DNA from: Deltaproteobacteria bacterium
Lineage (GTDB): Bacteria; Desulfobacterota; Desulfobulbia; Desulfobulbales; Desulfobulbaceae
Length of the DNA stretch: 8,656 bases
Direction: 5' to 3'
Assembly: GCA_013151365.1 (NCBI GenBank)
Contig: JAADIK010000131.1
Coordinates: 1-8,656, forward strand
A model generated the notes under the pieces. That model ran no database searches. It saw only the letters and a program-made list of their open reading frames with translations, and had not been told where the DNA came from. Both the position numbers and the translations under genes were made by a program. Below, piece after piece: positions 1-6,078 of this stretch (its first letter is position 1; every line of letters begins with the position of its first letter).

Positions 1-188
1 CCACGCAATATGCGGAATTCATTGGATTATTGACAAATAAGCGCATTCCCTGGCTTTCACCGCGCCGCCCTGCGGGGCGCCCGATAACGGCGCATCTGCT
101 GCGTTGGCAACTCGTTGATATCACAGCAGGATAATCAACATCGTTGCCGCCTTGCATCTGCACCGTTCTCGAACGCTCACGGATTCAG
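1..188 (-). repeat. MITE-like palindromic repeat, copy A (cut by window start)
   Basis: Reverse-orientation copy of the dispersed repeat seen whole at 3679-3892. Its outer end is the 12-bp terminal sequence TCACGGATTCAG at 177-188, the complement of CTGAATCCGTGA. Reading leftwards it contains the CGTTC-GA-GAACG mini-palindrome, the long hairpin formed by GGCAAC/GTTGCC and GTTGAT/ATCAAC, a GC-rich hairpin (CGCCC..GGGCG, around 63-82) and the AT-rich part ending in GCATATTGCGTGG at position 1. The remaining right end presumably lies just outside the window. Over the outer 86 bp it differs from the copy at 8571-8656 at only two positions. No transposase is encoded, and a 61-codon reading frame across it has no coding character. 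Confidence 0.85.
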
Positions 189-210
189 GCTTTTCTCATC
201 CGCCAAGGTG

Positions 211-252
211 TTGTTTTTTATTATTTCGTTGATTTTACAGATCAATAAAACA
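211..252. other. AT-rich inverted repeat between repeat copies A and B
   Basis: The spacer 189-261 between the two repeat copies holds no gene. It contains an AT-rich imperfect inverted repeat, TTGTTTTTTATT against AATAAAACAA, with a nested TTGAT/ATCAA hairpin (loop of 7 nt). It could be the remnant of a terminator for a gene left of the window, or a decayed internal part of another repeat copy. Nothing in the sequence decides between these. Confidence 0.35.
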
Positions 253-261
253 AGAGGCTTT

Positions 262-370
262 CCCGGTAACGGCGCATCTGCCGCCTTGGCAACCGGTTGA
301 TATCACATCAGGATAATCAACATCGTTGCCGCCTTGCATCCGTACCGTTCGCGAACGCTCACGGATGCAA
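262..370 (-). repeat. MITE-like palindromic repeat, copy B (half-length, diverged)
   Basis: About 109 bp homologous to positions 80-188 of copy A, in the same (minus) orientation, with roughly a dozen differences. The right half of the element (GC-rich hairpin, AT-rich part, right terminal repeat) is missing. The outer end reads TTGCATCCGTGA instead of CTGAATCCGTGA. In this copy the terminal part forms a better hairpin: GCATCCGT (337-344) pairs perfectly with ACGGATGC (361-368), enclosing the perfect palindrome CGTTCGCGAACG. It ends about 15 bp before the -35 box of the hemL promoter, so it may act as an upstream boundary. Confidence 0.75.
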
Positions 371-385
371 GGATATTTTTTCATT

Positions 386-415
386 TTGACAGATGAAAAA
401 CTGCCATGCTATATT
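386..415 (+). promoter_or_regulatory. sigma70-type promoter of hemL
   Basis: A perfect -35 box TTGACA (386-391) is followed after 18 bp by TATATT (410-415), which matches TATAAT at five of six positions. Transcription would start near 422 and leave a leader of about 34 nt with a GAGG Shine-Dalgarno sequence at 446-449. No operator or riboswitch is apparent in so short a leader. Confidence 0.75.
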
Positions 416-455
416 CAACCGGATCATTTATCCAATTCCTGAAACGAGGTATTCC

Positions 456-1748
456 ATGAAGACAGATTTGTCCGCGGCACTTTTTGCCCAAGCAAAGGCG
501 GTTATCCCCGGCGGCGTCGACAGCCCGGTTCGGGCCTGCAAGGCGGTGGGCTGCGACCCGCTTTTTCTGAAAAAGGCCAAGGGCGCCGTGGTTGTCGATG
601 TCGACGGCAACGAATTTGTCGATTTCGTCTGCTCCTGGGGCCCCATGATCCTCGGCCATGCCCATCCCGCCGTGGTCGAGGCGATTCGCGAGACCGCGCT
701 GGACGGAACCAGCTTCGGCGCGCCGACCCCGCTTGAGGTGGAACTGGCCCGGCTGGTCTGCGACTCCGTACCGTCGCTGGAAAAGGTCCGGTTCGTCAAC
801 TCCGGCACCGAGGCGACCATGAGCGCCATTCGTTTGGCCCGGGGCTATACCGGCCGCAACGTGGTGGTCAAATTCGACGGCTGCTATCACGGTCATGCGG
901 ATTCCTTCCTGGTCAAGGCGGGGTCCGGCGTGATCACGCTCGGCATTCCGGGGAGCCCCGGCGTTCCCGAGGATATCGTCAAAAATACGCTTTCCATTCC
1001 TTACAACGATGAGGAGGTATTGGAGACCACCCTGCGCGACGAGGCGCTGGATATCGCCTGTGTGATTGTCGAACCGGTGGCCGGCAACATGGGGGTCATC
1101 GTGCCGGAGCTCTCTTTTTTGCGGAAACTGCGCGACCTGACCCGGGAGTTGTCCATTGTCCTGATTTTTGATGAGGTGATCACGGGGTTTCGCCTGGCGC
1201 TCGGCGGTGCCCAGGAACGGTTCGGCATTCTGCCGGATCTGACCTGTCTGGGTAAGATCATCGGCGGCGGCCTGCCGGTCGGCGCTTACGGCGGCAAAAA
1301 GGAGATCATGGATATGGTCGCTCCCGACGGCCCGGTTTACCAGGCCGGCACCCTGTCCGGCAATCCGCTGGCCATGGCCGCGGGCCTGGCCATGCTCAAC
1401 GAGCTGCGGAAACCGGGTTTTTACGAGGCGCTTGAGGAAAAGAGCCGCTGGTTCGCCGCCGGGCTGGAGCAGATTGCCGGCAACTCCTCCGTGCCCGCCG
1501 TGCTCAACCGGATCGGTTCCCTGATGACCTGTTTTTTTACCGAGGCGCCGGTGACCGATTACCGGTCGGCCATGCTGGCGGACACGGATCGCTACGGCCG
1601 GCACTATCGCCGGATGCTCGCCGGCGGGATTTATCTGGCGCCCTCCCAGTTCGAAGCTGCCTTTATTTCAGCTGCACATGACCGGTCTCATTTGGAAAAA
1701 GCCTTGGACCTGACTGAATCGTCATTCAAAAAAATGGCTAAATCGTAA
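456..1748 (+). CDS. hemL: glutamate-1-semialdehyde 2,1-aminomutase
   Basis: PLP enzyme of the C5 tetrapyrrole pathway. It converts glutamate-1-semialdehyde, made by glutamyl-tRNA reductase, to 5-aminolevulinate in the cytosol, feeding heme, siroheme and corrinoids. The 430-residue product matches the family's usual length of about 430. Visible class III aminotransferase landmarks are NSGTEAT from residue 115, the CYHGHAD region around Tyr144-His145, Asp239 in FDEVITGFR (contacts the PLP ring nitrogen) and Lys267 in CLGKIIGGGLPVGAYGG (Schiff-base lysine). The start at 456 is chosen because it has a GAGG Shine-Dalgarno sequence 6 nt upstream. The in-frame ATG at 393 lies between the -35 and -10 boxes, so transcripts would not include it. 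The gene is 78 bp upstream of the atp genes, with no convincing terminator between. Long antisense frames here are shadows of GC-rich codons. Confidence 0.97.
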   Translation: MKTDLSAALFAQAKAVIPGGVDSPVRACKAVGCDPLFLKKAKGAVVVDVDGNEFVDFVCSWGPMILGHAHPAVVEAIRETALDGTSFGAPTPLEVELARLVCDSVPSLEKVRFVNSGTEATMSAIRLARGYTGRNVVVKFDGCYHGHADSFLVKAGSGVITLGIPGSPGVPEDIVKNTLSIPYNDEEVLETTLRDEALDIACVIVEPVAGNMGVIVPELSFLRKLRDLTRELSIVLIFDEVITGFRLALGGAQERFGILPDLTCLGKIIGGGLPVGAYGGKKEIMDMVAPDGPVYQAGTLSGNPLAMAAGLAMLNELRKPGFYEALEEKSRWFAAGLEQIAGNSSVPAVLNRIGSLMTCFFTEAPVTDYRSAMLADTDRYGRHYRRMLAGGIYLAPSQFEAAFISAAHDRSHLEKALDLTESSFKKMAKS

Positions 1749-1762
1749 AAAAATCATTGCGA

Positions 1763-1791
1763 TTGCACGATGGTCATGCTAACCGTAAAAT
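1763..1791 (+). promoter_or_regulatory. possible promoter of the atp F0 operon
   Basis: TTGCAC (1763-1768) and TAAAAT (1786-1791) are separated by exactly 17 bp, matching the sigma70 consensus at four and five of six positions. A start near 1798 would give a leader of about 29 nt. The region also contains AATCATT (1752-1758) and AATGATT (1789-1795), an inverted repeat overlapping the -10 box. It is too widely spaced and lacks a T-run for a confident hemL terminator, but could be an operator. Read-through from hemL is also possible. Confidence 0.45.
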
Positions 1792-1826
1792 GATTATTTA
1801 CTTAGAACGAATGCGAGATGTGATGA

Positions 1827-2054
1827 ATGTCTGAATCAAGCAGGGAGATGTTCAAGCTGCTGTCGGTGTACAGTCACATCGGCATGACGGTTGTTTTCTC
1901 CATATTTATCGGCATGGGGATTGGCTGGTACCTTGACAACAAGGTCTTTGACGGCAAGACTGCGCCCTATTTGACTTTTATTTTTTTAGGATTAGGTATT
2001 GCCGCCGGTTTCAGAAGTTTGTGGAGGCTGAAAAAAAGTCTTGATAATGAATAA
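1827..2054 (+). CDS. atpZ: AtpZ/AtpI-family small membrane protein
   Basis: A 75-residue protein resembling the AtpZ / ATPase gene 1 family encoded at the head of many F0 operons. Two transmembrane segments are visible: about residues 16-34 (IGMTVVFSIFIGMGIGWYL) and 46-63 (APYLTFIFLGLGIAAGF). They are joined by a short DNKVFDGKTAP loop typical of the family, and a basic tail RLKKSL follows. Family members are proposed to help assemble the c-ring or bring cations to the ATP synthase; which applies here is inference. The ATG at 1827 is preceded only by a weak purine stretch (GAGATG). The end overlaps the following atpI start by 8 bp, which suggests translational coupling. Position directly before atpI, atpB and atpE supports the call. 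Confidence 0.85.
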   Translation: MSESSREMFKLLSVYSHIGMTVVFSIFIGMGIGWYLDNKVFDGKTAPYLTFIFLGLGIAAGFRSLWRLKKSLDNE

Positions 2055-2514
2055 ACTTGTCGACTTGAAAAATACCGATACGGCGCAGGAGGCGGCGGGA
2101 GTTATGCTCCTCCGCTATGTGCAGCATTTTAACTGGCTTCTGCTGGCGGTTCTGATCGTGGGCAGCTGGTCTTTTTCTTCCTGGGCTGTGGCGCAAAGTG
2201 TGTTGATCGGCGGCCTGCTGGCCAATGTCAGTTTTTTCCTGTTGCGCCGTGACATTCAACGCCTCATCATCAATGTGAGCGAGCTCGGTCAGGCCGGTAA
2301 CCCGGTAACCAAGCAGGAGAAAATAAAGTTTTTTCTCAAGTTCTACGGACGGTTGGTCGCGCTGTTCGCCGTCTTGTTTCTGCTGTTTACCAGTTTCACA
2401 ATTAATACGGTCGGTCTGCTCATCGGTTTGTCCACTGTGATGCTCAGTGTGATCATCGTCGTTTTGAGTAAGGGCAGGATGTTATATTCAGTACAGGGTC
2501 TTAAGGGAGCGTAG
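2047..2514 (+). CDS. atpI: ATP synthase subunit I family protein
   Basis: A 155-residue hydrophobic protein with four predicted membrane spans: about residues 29-44 and 49-67 near the N-terminus, and two more between roughly 100 and 140. A polar central loop rich in Gln, Lys and Glu separates the pairs. This is the layout of ATP-synt_I proteins, thought to assist F0 assembly. The ATG at 2047 overlaps the upstream stop by 8 bp. A TTG at 2041 is an alternative start, and the nearest good Shine-Dalgarno (GGAGG, 2023-2027) is 13 nt from the TTG and 19 nt from the ATG, so coupled re-initiation seems likely. Only 3 bp separate it from atpB. Sequence conservation in this family is low, so the assignment leans on topology and context. 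Confidence 0.8.
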   Translation: MNKLVDLKNTDTAQEAAGVMLLRYVQHFNWLLLAVLIVGSWSFSSWAVAQSVLIGGLLANVSFFLLRRDIQRLIINVSELGQAGNPVTKQEKIKFFLKFYGRLVALFAVLFLLFTSFTINTVGLLIGLSTVMLSVIIVVLSKGRMLYSVQGLKGA

Positions 2515-2517
2515 ACA

Positions 2518-3249
2518 ATGCAAGAACCAATCTTATTTATTTCGCTTATTCTTGAAAAGCTGGGCCTTCCGGTTCCACACACCGTTATCGGTCACACATT
2601 GCTGGAAAAGGTTTGTACGCCGTATATGACCTACACCTGGCTGGTCATGGCGTTTCTCATTATCGTTCCTAAATTGACCATGGGACGTCTTGAGCTCATG
2701 CCCGGCAAGGGCCAGAACTTCTGGGAAATAGTGATTGGCGGCCTGGATTCCATCTTTGCTGAGAGCCTGGGGAAAGAGAAAGCCCGGATGTTGTATCCCA
2801 TGATGGCGACTTTTGCGCTCTACATCGTAATCGCCAACCTGATAGGGTTGATTCCCGGTTTTATGTCACCGACATCAAACTGGAATATCACCTTGTCCAT
2901 GACCCTTATCGTCTGGGTGACGCATCATGCTCTTGGTTTCCGCTACCACGGTTTGAGCTATCTCAAGCATTTCCTGGGTCCGGTGGCGATTATCTCGCCG
3001 TTTATGTTTGTTCTCGAGATGATCAGTAACTTTGCCCGTATCCTTTCACTTTCCATCCGTCTTTTCGGTAATATCCTGGCCAAGGAAATTCTGCTGGCGG
3101 TTCTGTTCATGCTGGCCGGTCCCTTCTTTGCGCCGTTACCGATCATGATTCTGGGTACCTTGGTTTGCGTCATCCAGGCCGCGGTCTTTGTGCTGCTGGC
3201 CGTAGCATACTGCGCCGAGTCCCTGGAAGCCGGGCATGAAGCCGCTTGA
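2518..3249 (+). CDS. atpB: F0F1 ATP synthase subunit a
   Basis: Stator channel subunit of the membrane F0 sector. It provides the two half-channels through which protons (or Na+) reach and leave the c-ring. The 243-residue product has the expected multi-span hydrophobic profile. The key segment around 170-190 reads ARILSLSIRLFGNILAKE; Arg181 in RLFGN corresponds to the essential stator arginine (Arg210 in E. coli). The last helix runs QAAVFVLLAVAY. The start ATG has a GGGAG Shine-Dalgarno sequence (2505-2509) 8 nt upstream, just inside the end of atpI. It is followed by a 100-bp gap before atpE. The C-terminus AESLEAGHEAA is slightly unlike the usual acidic end but is consistent with a full-length protein. 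Confidence 0.97.
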   Translation: MQEPILFISLILEKLGLPVPHTVIGHTLLEKVCTPYMTYTWLVMAFLIIVPKLTMGRLELMPGKGQNFWEIVIGGLDSIFAESLGKEKARMLYPMMATFALYIVIANLIGLIPGFMSPTSNWNITLSMTLIVWVTHHALGFRYHGLSYLKHFLGPVAIISPFMFVLEMISNFARILSLSIRLFGNILAKEILLAVLFMLAGPFFAPLPIMILGTLVCVIQAAVFVLLAVAYCAESLEAGHEAA

Positions 3250-3349
3250 TATATCAGGGCCTGTGACGGGTTAAATATTTTGTTATAGTTTGTCCATTAA
3301 TCGGAGAAGAAGGCCAACTTTATAAATTTATCTTAGGAGGAACAGTACA

Positions 3350-3613
3350 ATGCACACAATTCAACTCGCAATAGTCTGCCTCGGTGCAGGCGTATCAATC
3401 GGCGGTGCCGCAGCCGGCGCCGGTATCGGCATGGGCATGGGCGTACTTGGTGCCTGCCAGGGTGTTGCCCGTAATCCCGAGGCTAAAGGTGTAATCACCA
3501 CGACCATGATTCTTGGTATGGCTCTTGTTGAGTCTTGTGCTATTTACGGTCTGGTTGTTTCCCTGATCCTGCTGTACGCCAACCCGTACAAGGCCGCCCT
3601 GTTAGGAGGCTGA
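3350..3613 (+). CDS. atpE: F0F1 ATP synthase subunit c
   Basis: An 87-residue hairpin proteolipid, many copies of which form the rotating c-ring. The first helix is glycine/alanine-rich (GGAAAGAGIGMGMGVLG, residues 18-34). The polar loop ARNPEAKG (40-47) contacts gamma/epsilon. The second helix carries the ion-binding carboxylate Glu61 in MALVESCAIYGLVVSLILL. Glu61, Ser62 and Tyr66 match Na+-type rings, but the helix-1 glutamine of those rings is replaced by Met28 and the threonine after Ser is Cys63, so proton use is more likely. A very strong AGGAGG (3335-3340), 9 nt before the ATG, fits the need for excess subunit c. The gene ends the operon: a terminator follows, and no b, delta, alpha, gamma, beta or epsilon genes are here. 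Confidence 0.97.
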   Translation: MHTIQLAIVCLGAGVSIGGAAAGAGIGMGMGVLGACQGVARNPEAKGVITTTMILGMALVESCAIYGLVVSLILLYANPYKAALLGG

Positions 3614-3640
3614 TCGAGTACCATCGGTTTTTGAACCTGA

Positions 3641-3674
3641 AAAGGCCGCGGCATTTTGCTGCGGCCTTTTTTTT
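3641..3674 (+). terminator. intrinsic terminator of the atp F0 operon
   Basis: A perfect GC-rich stem, AAAGGCCGC (3641-3649) with GCGGCCTTT (3661-3669), has an 11-nt loop and is followed by a run of T to 3674. It starts 27 bp after the atpE stop codon. It ends the F0 transcript and separates it from the downstream phosphorylase-rimO pair. The repeat copy at 3679 begins 4 bp after the T-run. Confidence 0.92.
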
Positions 3675-3678
3675 GAAT

Positions 3679-3892
3679 CTGAATCCGTGAGCGTTCGAGA
3701 ACGGTGCAGATGCAAGGCGGCAACGAGGTTGATTATCCTAGCGTGATATCAACGAGTTGCCAACGCAGCAGATGCGCCGTTATCGGGCGCCCCGCAGGGC
3801 GGCGCGGTGAAGACCAGGAATGCCTTGTTTCGGCAATAATGCAATAAACCCGCATATTGAATGGAATATTTCTCAAGCCGTCACGGATCCAG
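3679..3892 (+). repeat. MITE-like palindromic repeat, copy C (full length, 214 bp)
   Basis: The only complete copy. It begins CTGAATCCGTGA (3679-3690) and ends TCACGGATCCAG (3881-3892), terminal inverted repeats matching at 11 of 12 positions (12 of 12 when the left end is compared with the right end at 8018-8029). Inside are CGTTC-GA-GAACG (3692-3703), then a long stem in which GGCAAC (3719-3724) and GTTGAT (3728-3733) pair with ATCAAC (3748-3753) and GTTGCC (3756-3761). The stem extends imperfectly outwards to CGG/CCG. A GC-rich hairpin CGCCC/GGGCG (3788-3801) follows, and then an AT-rich part with an ATATT/AATAT hairpin (3854-3869). TTTGAA occurs on both sides (3672-3677 and 3893-3898), a possible but offset target duplication. 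There is no reading frame of note, which fits a non-autonomous mobile element or REP-type repeat. Confidence 0.88.
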
Positions 3893-3909
3893 TTTGAAGA
3901 CTCTCGCCT

Positions 3910-4629
3910 GTGAACAAGTGCGTTATTATTGAACCCCGCCGAAATAGGGGAGAACCGGAACTGCCGGCTGCCGGGATCCTGGCTGCCAATCCGTCCGACG
4001 TCCCCCGGCTGAAAGAACTGGCCGCGGAGCACAGCCTCAAGCAGCATTTTCTTTTTCATTCCGGATTGTATTCATCTGCTCATTTTTTTCTGGCCGGACC
4101 GGCTGTCGGGGCTCCCATGGCAGTGATGTGTCTTGAGAAGCTGATTGCCCTGGGCGCGAAAGATATTATTCTCTATGGCTGGTGCGGTTCGCTCGTGCCG
4201 ACGTTAAAGGCCCTTGACATCCTGGTCCCTACCTGGGCCCTGAGCGAGGAGGGGACCAGCGGTCATTATGAAGCCGGTGACCGGCCGCAGCCTGATCCGG
4301 AATTGCGGCGCAGGTTAGCCGCTCATTGCCGGCAGAGCGGCCGGACCTGCTCCTCCGGCCCGGTCTGGACCACGGATGCCCCCTACCGGGAAACACGGGC
4401 CAAGGTTCAACAGTATGGCGCCGAGGGGATTGTGGCCGTGGATATGGAGTATTCCGCCCTCTGCACCGTGGCAGCCTATCGCGGGGTCCGGCTGGCGGCC
4501 TGCATGCTGGTCTCCGACGAGCTGTGGCGGCCGCACTGGCAGCCACAATACAGCCGCCCGGAGTTCCGGGCCCGTTCCGGAGCTGTTTTGCGGTCTCTCT
4601 GCTCCTGGCTGAAAGGGCAATTCGAGTAA
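3910..4629 (+). CDS. nucleoside phosphorylase-like protein (PNP/UDP family)
   Basis: A 239-residue protein of the PNP_UDP_1 superfamily, whose members cleave the glycosidic bond of nucleosides with phosphate or water (uridine or purine phosphorylase, MTA/SAH nucleosidase). The central segment GAPMAVMCLEKLIALGAKD followed by YGWCGSL (to about residue 96) is the family's phosphate/ribose-site region. TTDAPYRET (about 156-164) and VDMEYSAL with Glu180 (ribose O2'/O3' contact) are characteristic. LVSDEL carries Asp203, where the catalytic Asp sits in phosphorylases. Substrate cannot be told from sequence; uridine or another nucleoside is plausible. The start GTG at 3910 has only a weak GAAG element upstream, so the exact start is less certain. 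It lies 17 bp after repeat copy C, so its promoter may be within the repeat. rimO follows 14 bp downstream, a likely operon. Confidence 0.82.
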   Translation: MNKCVIIEPRRNRGEPELPAAGILAANPSDVPRLKELAAEHSLKQHFLFHSGLYSSAHFFLAGPAVGAPMAVMCLEKLIALGAKDIILYGWCGSLVPTLKALDILVPTWALSEEGTSGHYEAGDRPQPDPELRRRLAAHCRQSGRTCSSGPVWTTDAPYRETRAKVQQYGAEGIVAVDMEYSALCTVAAYRGVRLAACMLVSDELWRPHWQPQYSRPEFRARSGAVLRSLCSWLKGQFE

Positions 4630-4643
4630 ATGGTTGGTAAAAA

Positions 4644-5987
4644 ATGAAAAAACTCCATCTTGTCAGCCTGGGCTGTCCCAAAAATCTGGTCGATTCGGAG
4701 GTGATGCTGGCGCGGCTGGAACAGGACGGCTACGGTGTCGTCGCCGACCCTGCCGAGGCCGATCTGCTGCTGGTCAACACCTGCGGCTTCATCGGCCCGG
4801 CAGTGCAGGAAGCCATCGATGAGATCCTGCGGCTGGCGGAATATAAACGTGCCGACCCGGCAAAACTGCTGGTGGTTACCGGATGCCTGGTGCAGCGCTA
4901 TGGCGCCGACCTGCAAAAGGAGCTGCCCGAGGTCGACCTGTTTACCGGCACCGACGGCTTTCAGGAGATCGACGCCCTGATCAGGCGGGCCGGTCATGAT
5001 CCGGAGGCGCTGCTTGACCTGCGGCCGGCGAAATTCCTGATGGACAGCTCCTCGGCCCGGCGCTTGTCCACGCCCTTCTTCCGCTCATATCTGAAGATCA
5101 CCGAAGGCTGTGATAATCGCTGCTCATACTGCATGATCCCGTCGATAAGGGGGAAGCTGCGCAGCAGGGCCATTGCCGACCTGACCACGGAGGCCGACCG
5201 CCTGGCCGCCATGGGGGTTCGGGAGCTTACCCTCATTGCCCAGGATCTCACGGCCTATGGCAATGAGCGGCAGGACAGTGCCGACCTGGTGCGTCTGCTC
5301 AAGGCCCTGCTGGCCGGGACCGATATTCCCTGGATTCGTCTTCTTTATCTCTATCCCACGGGCATAACGGATGAACTGCTGACCCTGATGGCCGCCGAGC
5401 CCCGGTTGCTGCCCTATCTTGATATCCCCTTTCAGCATGTTGCCGACAGGGTCCTGCGGCGGATGAACCGGCGCTACGGCCGTCATGACCTTGATACCTT
5501 GGTGGCACGGGTTCGTCGTTTTCTGCCGGCAGCCGCGCTCCGCACGACCTTGCTGGTTGGCTTTCCCGGAGAGTCGGAGGCTGAGGTGGAGGAGATGATT
5601 GACTGTCTGCGCCGCTGGCGCCTTGATAATGTCGGGGTCTTTCGTTACGCGGACGAGGACGGCTGCCCGGCCTACCGCCTTGCAGACAAGGTGTCGGAAG
5701 AGACGAAAGAGCGGCGGCATGATCGGGTGATGAAAGCGCAGGCGGAGATCAGCACGGAAAAACAGCAGCATTATGTGGGCATGGATCTGCCGGTTCTTAT
5801 CGAGGGCATCAGCAGGGAAAGTGATTTGTTGCTCGAGGGGAGAACAATGTTTCAGGCGCCGGAGATCGATGGCTGTGTGTATATCACCGCCGGTACGGCA
5901 AACCCTGGTGATATCGTCCAGGTCCGGATCACCGGGGCTCACACCTATGATCTGGTCGGCGAGATCATGGAACCTGGTGAGAATTGA
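4644..5987 (+). CDS. rimO: ribosomal protein S12 (aspartate) methylthiotransferase
   Basis: Radical-SAM enzyme that adds a methylthio group to the conserved aspartate of ribosomal protein uS12. The 447-residue length fits RimO (about 430-450). The N-terminal UPF0004 domain has its three cluster cysteines: Cys11 in SLGCPKN, Cys47 in VNTCGF and Cys81 in VTGCL. The radical-SAM motif is EGCDNRCSYC with Cys156, Cys160 and Cys163. PSIRGKLRSR and LVGFPGE are typical of RimO/MiaB, and the SLGCPKN start and PSIRGK motif favour RimO over the tRNA enzyme MiaB. The C-terminal part from about residue 375 (VGMDLPVLIEG onward) is the TRAM domain. The Shine-Dalgarno sequence is weak, so translation is probably coupled to the upstream phosphorylase gene. 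A hairpin terminator follows at 6038. Confidence 0.95.
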   Translation: MKKLHLVSLGCPKNLVDSEVMLARLEQDGYGVVADPAEADLLLVNTCGFIGPAVQEAIDEILRLAEYKRADPAKLLVVTGCLVQRYGADLQKELPEVDLFTGTDGFQEIDALIRRAGHDPEALLDLRPAKFLMDSSSARRLSTPFFRSYLKITEGCDNRCSYCMIPSIRGKLRSRAIADLTTEADRLAAMGVRELTLIAQDLTAYGNERQDSADLVRLLKALLAGTDIPWIRLLYLYPTGITDELLTLMAAEPRLLPYLDIPFQHVADRVLRRMNRRYGRHDLDTLVARVRRFLPAAALRTTLLVGFPGESEAEVEEMIDCLRRWRLDNVGVFRYADEDGCPAYRLADKVSEETKERRHDRVMKAQAEISTEKQQHYVGMDLPVLIEGISRESDLLLEGRTMFQAPEIDGCVYITAGTANPGDIVQVRITGAHTYDLVGEIMEPGEN

Positions 5988-5998
5988 CCCGGGAGGTC

Positions 5999-6058
5999 AT
6001 GGCCATGATTTATTTCATTGGCTGGAAATTTAGTTTTGGCTTACCTCGCCTGACATAG
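5999..6058 (+). CDS. possible tiny hydrophobic peptide after rimO
   Basis: GGGAGG (5991-5996), a near-perfect Shine-Dalgarno sequence, stands 2 nt before ATG 5999 and 8 nt before a second in-frame ATG at 6005. The frame from 6005 encodes a 17-residue peptide beginning MIYFIGWKF and ending GLPRLT; it is hydrophobic with basic residues. Its stop falls in the loop of the rimO terminator. No homology is recognised. It may be a chance frame; the spacing to the second ATG is the only positive argument. Confidence 0.18.
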   Translation: MAMIYFIGWKFSFGLPRLT

Positions 6059-6078
6059 CGAGGAGCCGTCATTTTTTT
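6038..6078 (+). terminator. probable terminator of phosphorylase-rimO operon
   Basis: The stem is GGCT (6038-6041) and CTCGC (6045-6049) pairing with GCGAG (6058-6062) and AGCC (6064-6067), with a small asymmetric internal loop. It is followed by GTCA and seven T residues up to 6078. It works in the plus direction, for rimO. The T-run lies inside the 3' end of the convergent IHF-like gene. On the minus strand there is no T-run after the hairpin. Confidence 0.6.

Noticed and set aside
115..300. 61-codon frame across repeat copies A and B
   Set aside because: It lies almost wholly in palindromic repeat DNA and would have no conserved counterpart in copies C and E2.
393..455. N-terminally extended hemL start at 393
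   Set aside because: It lies between the -35 and -10 boxes of the hemL promoter, and the start at 456 has a well-spaced GAGG and gives the normal family length.
381..1604. 407-codon open frame antisense to hemL
   Set aside because: hemL on the plus strand has all catalytic motifs; the antisense frame is a shadow of GC-rich codon use and its product resembles no known protein.
5124..5942. 272-codon open frame antisense to rimO
   Set aside because: Shadow of rimO, which has the complete set of cluster cysteines in the plus frame.
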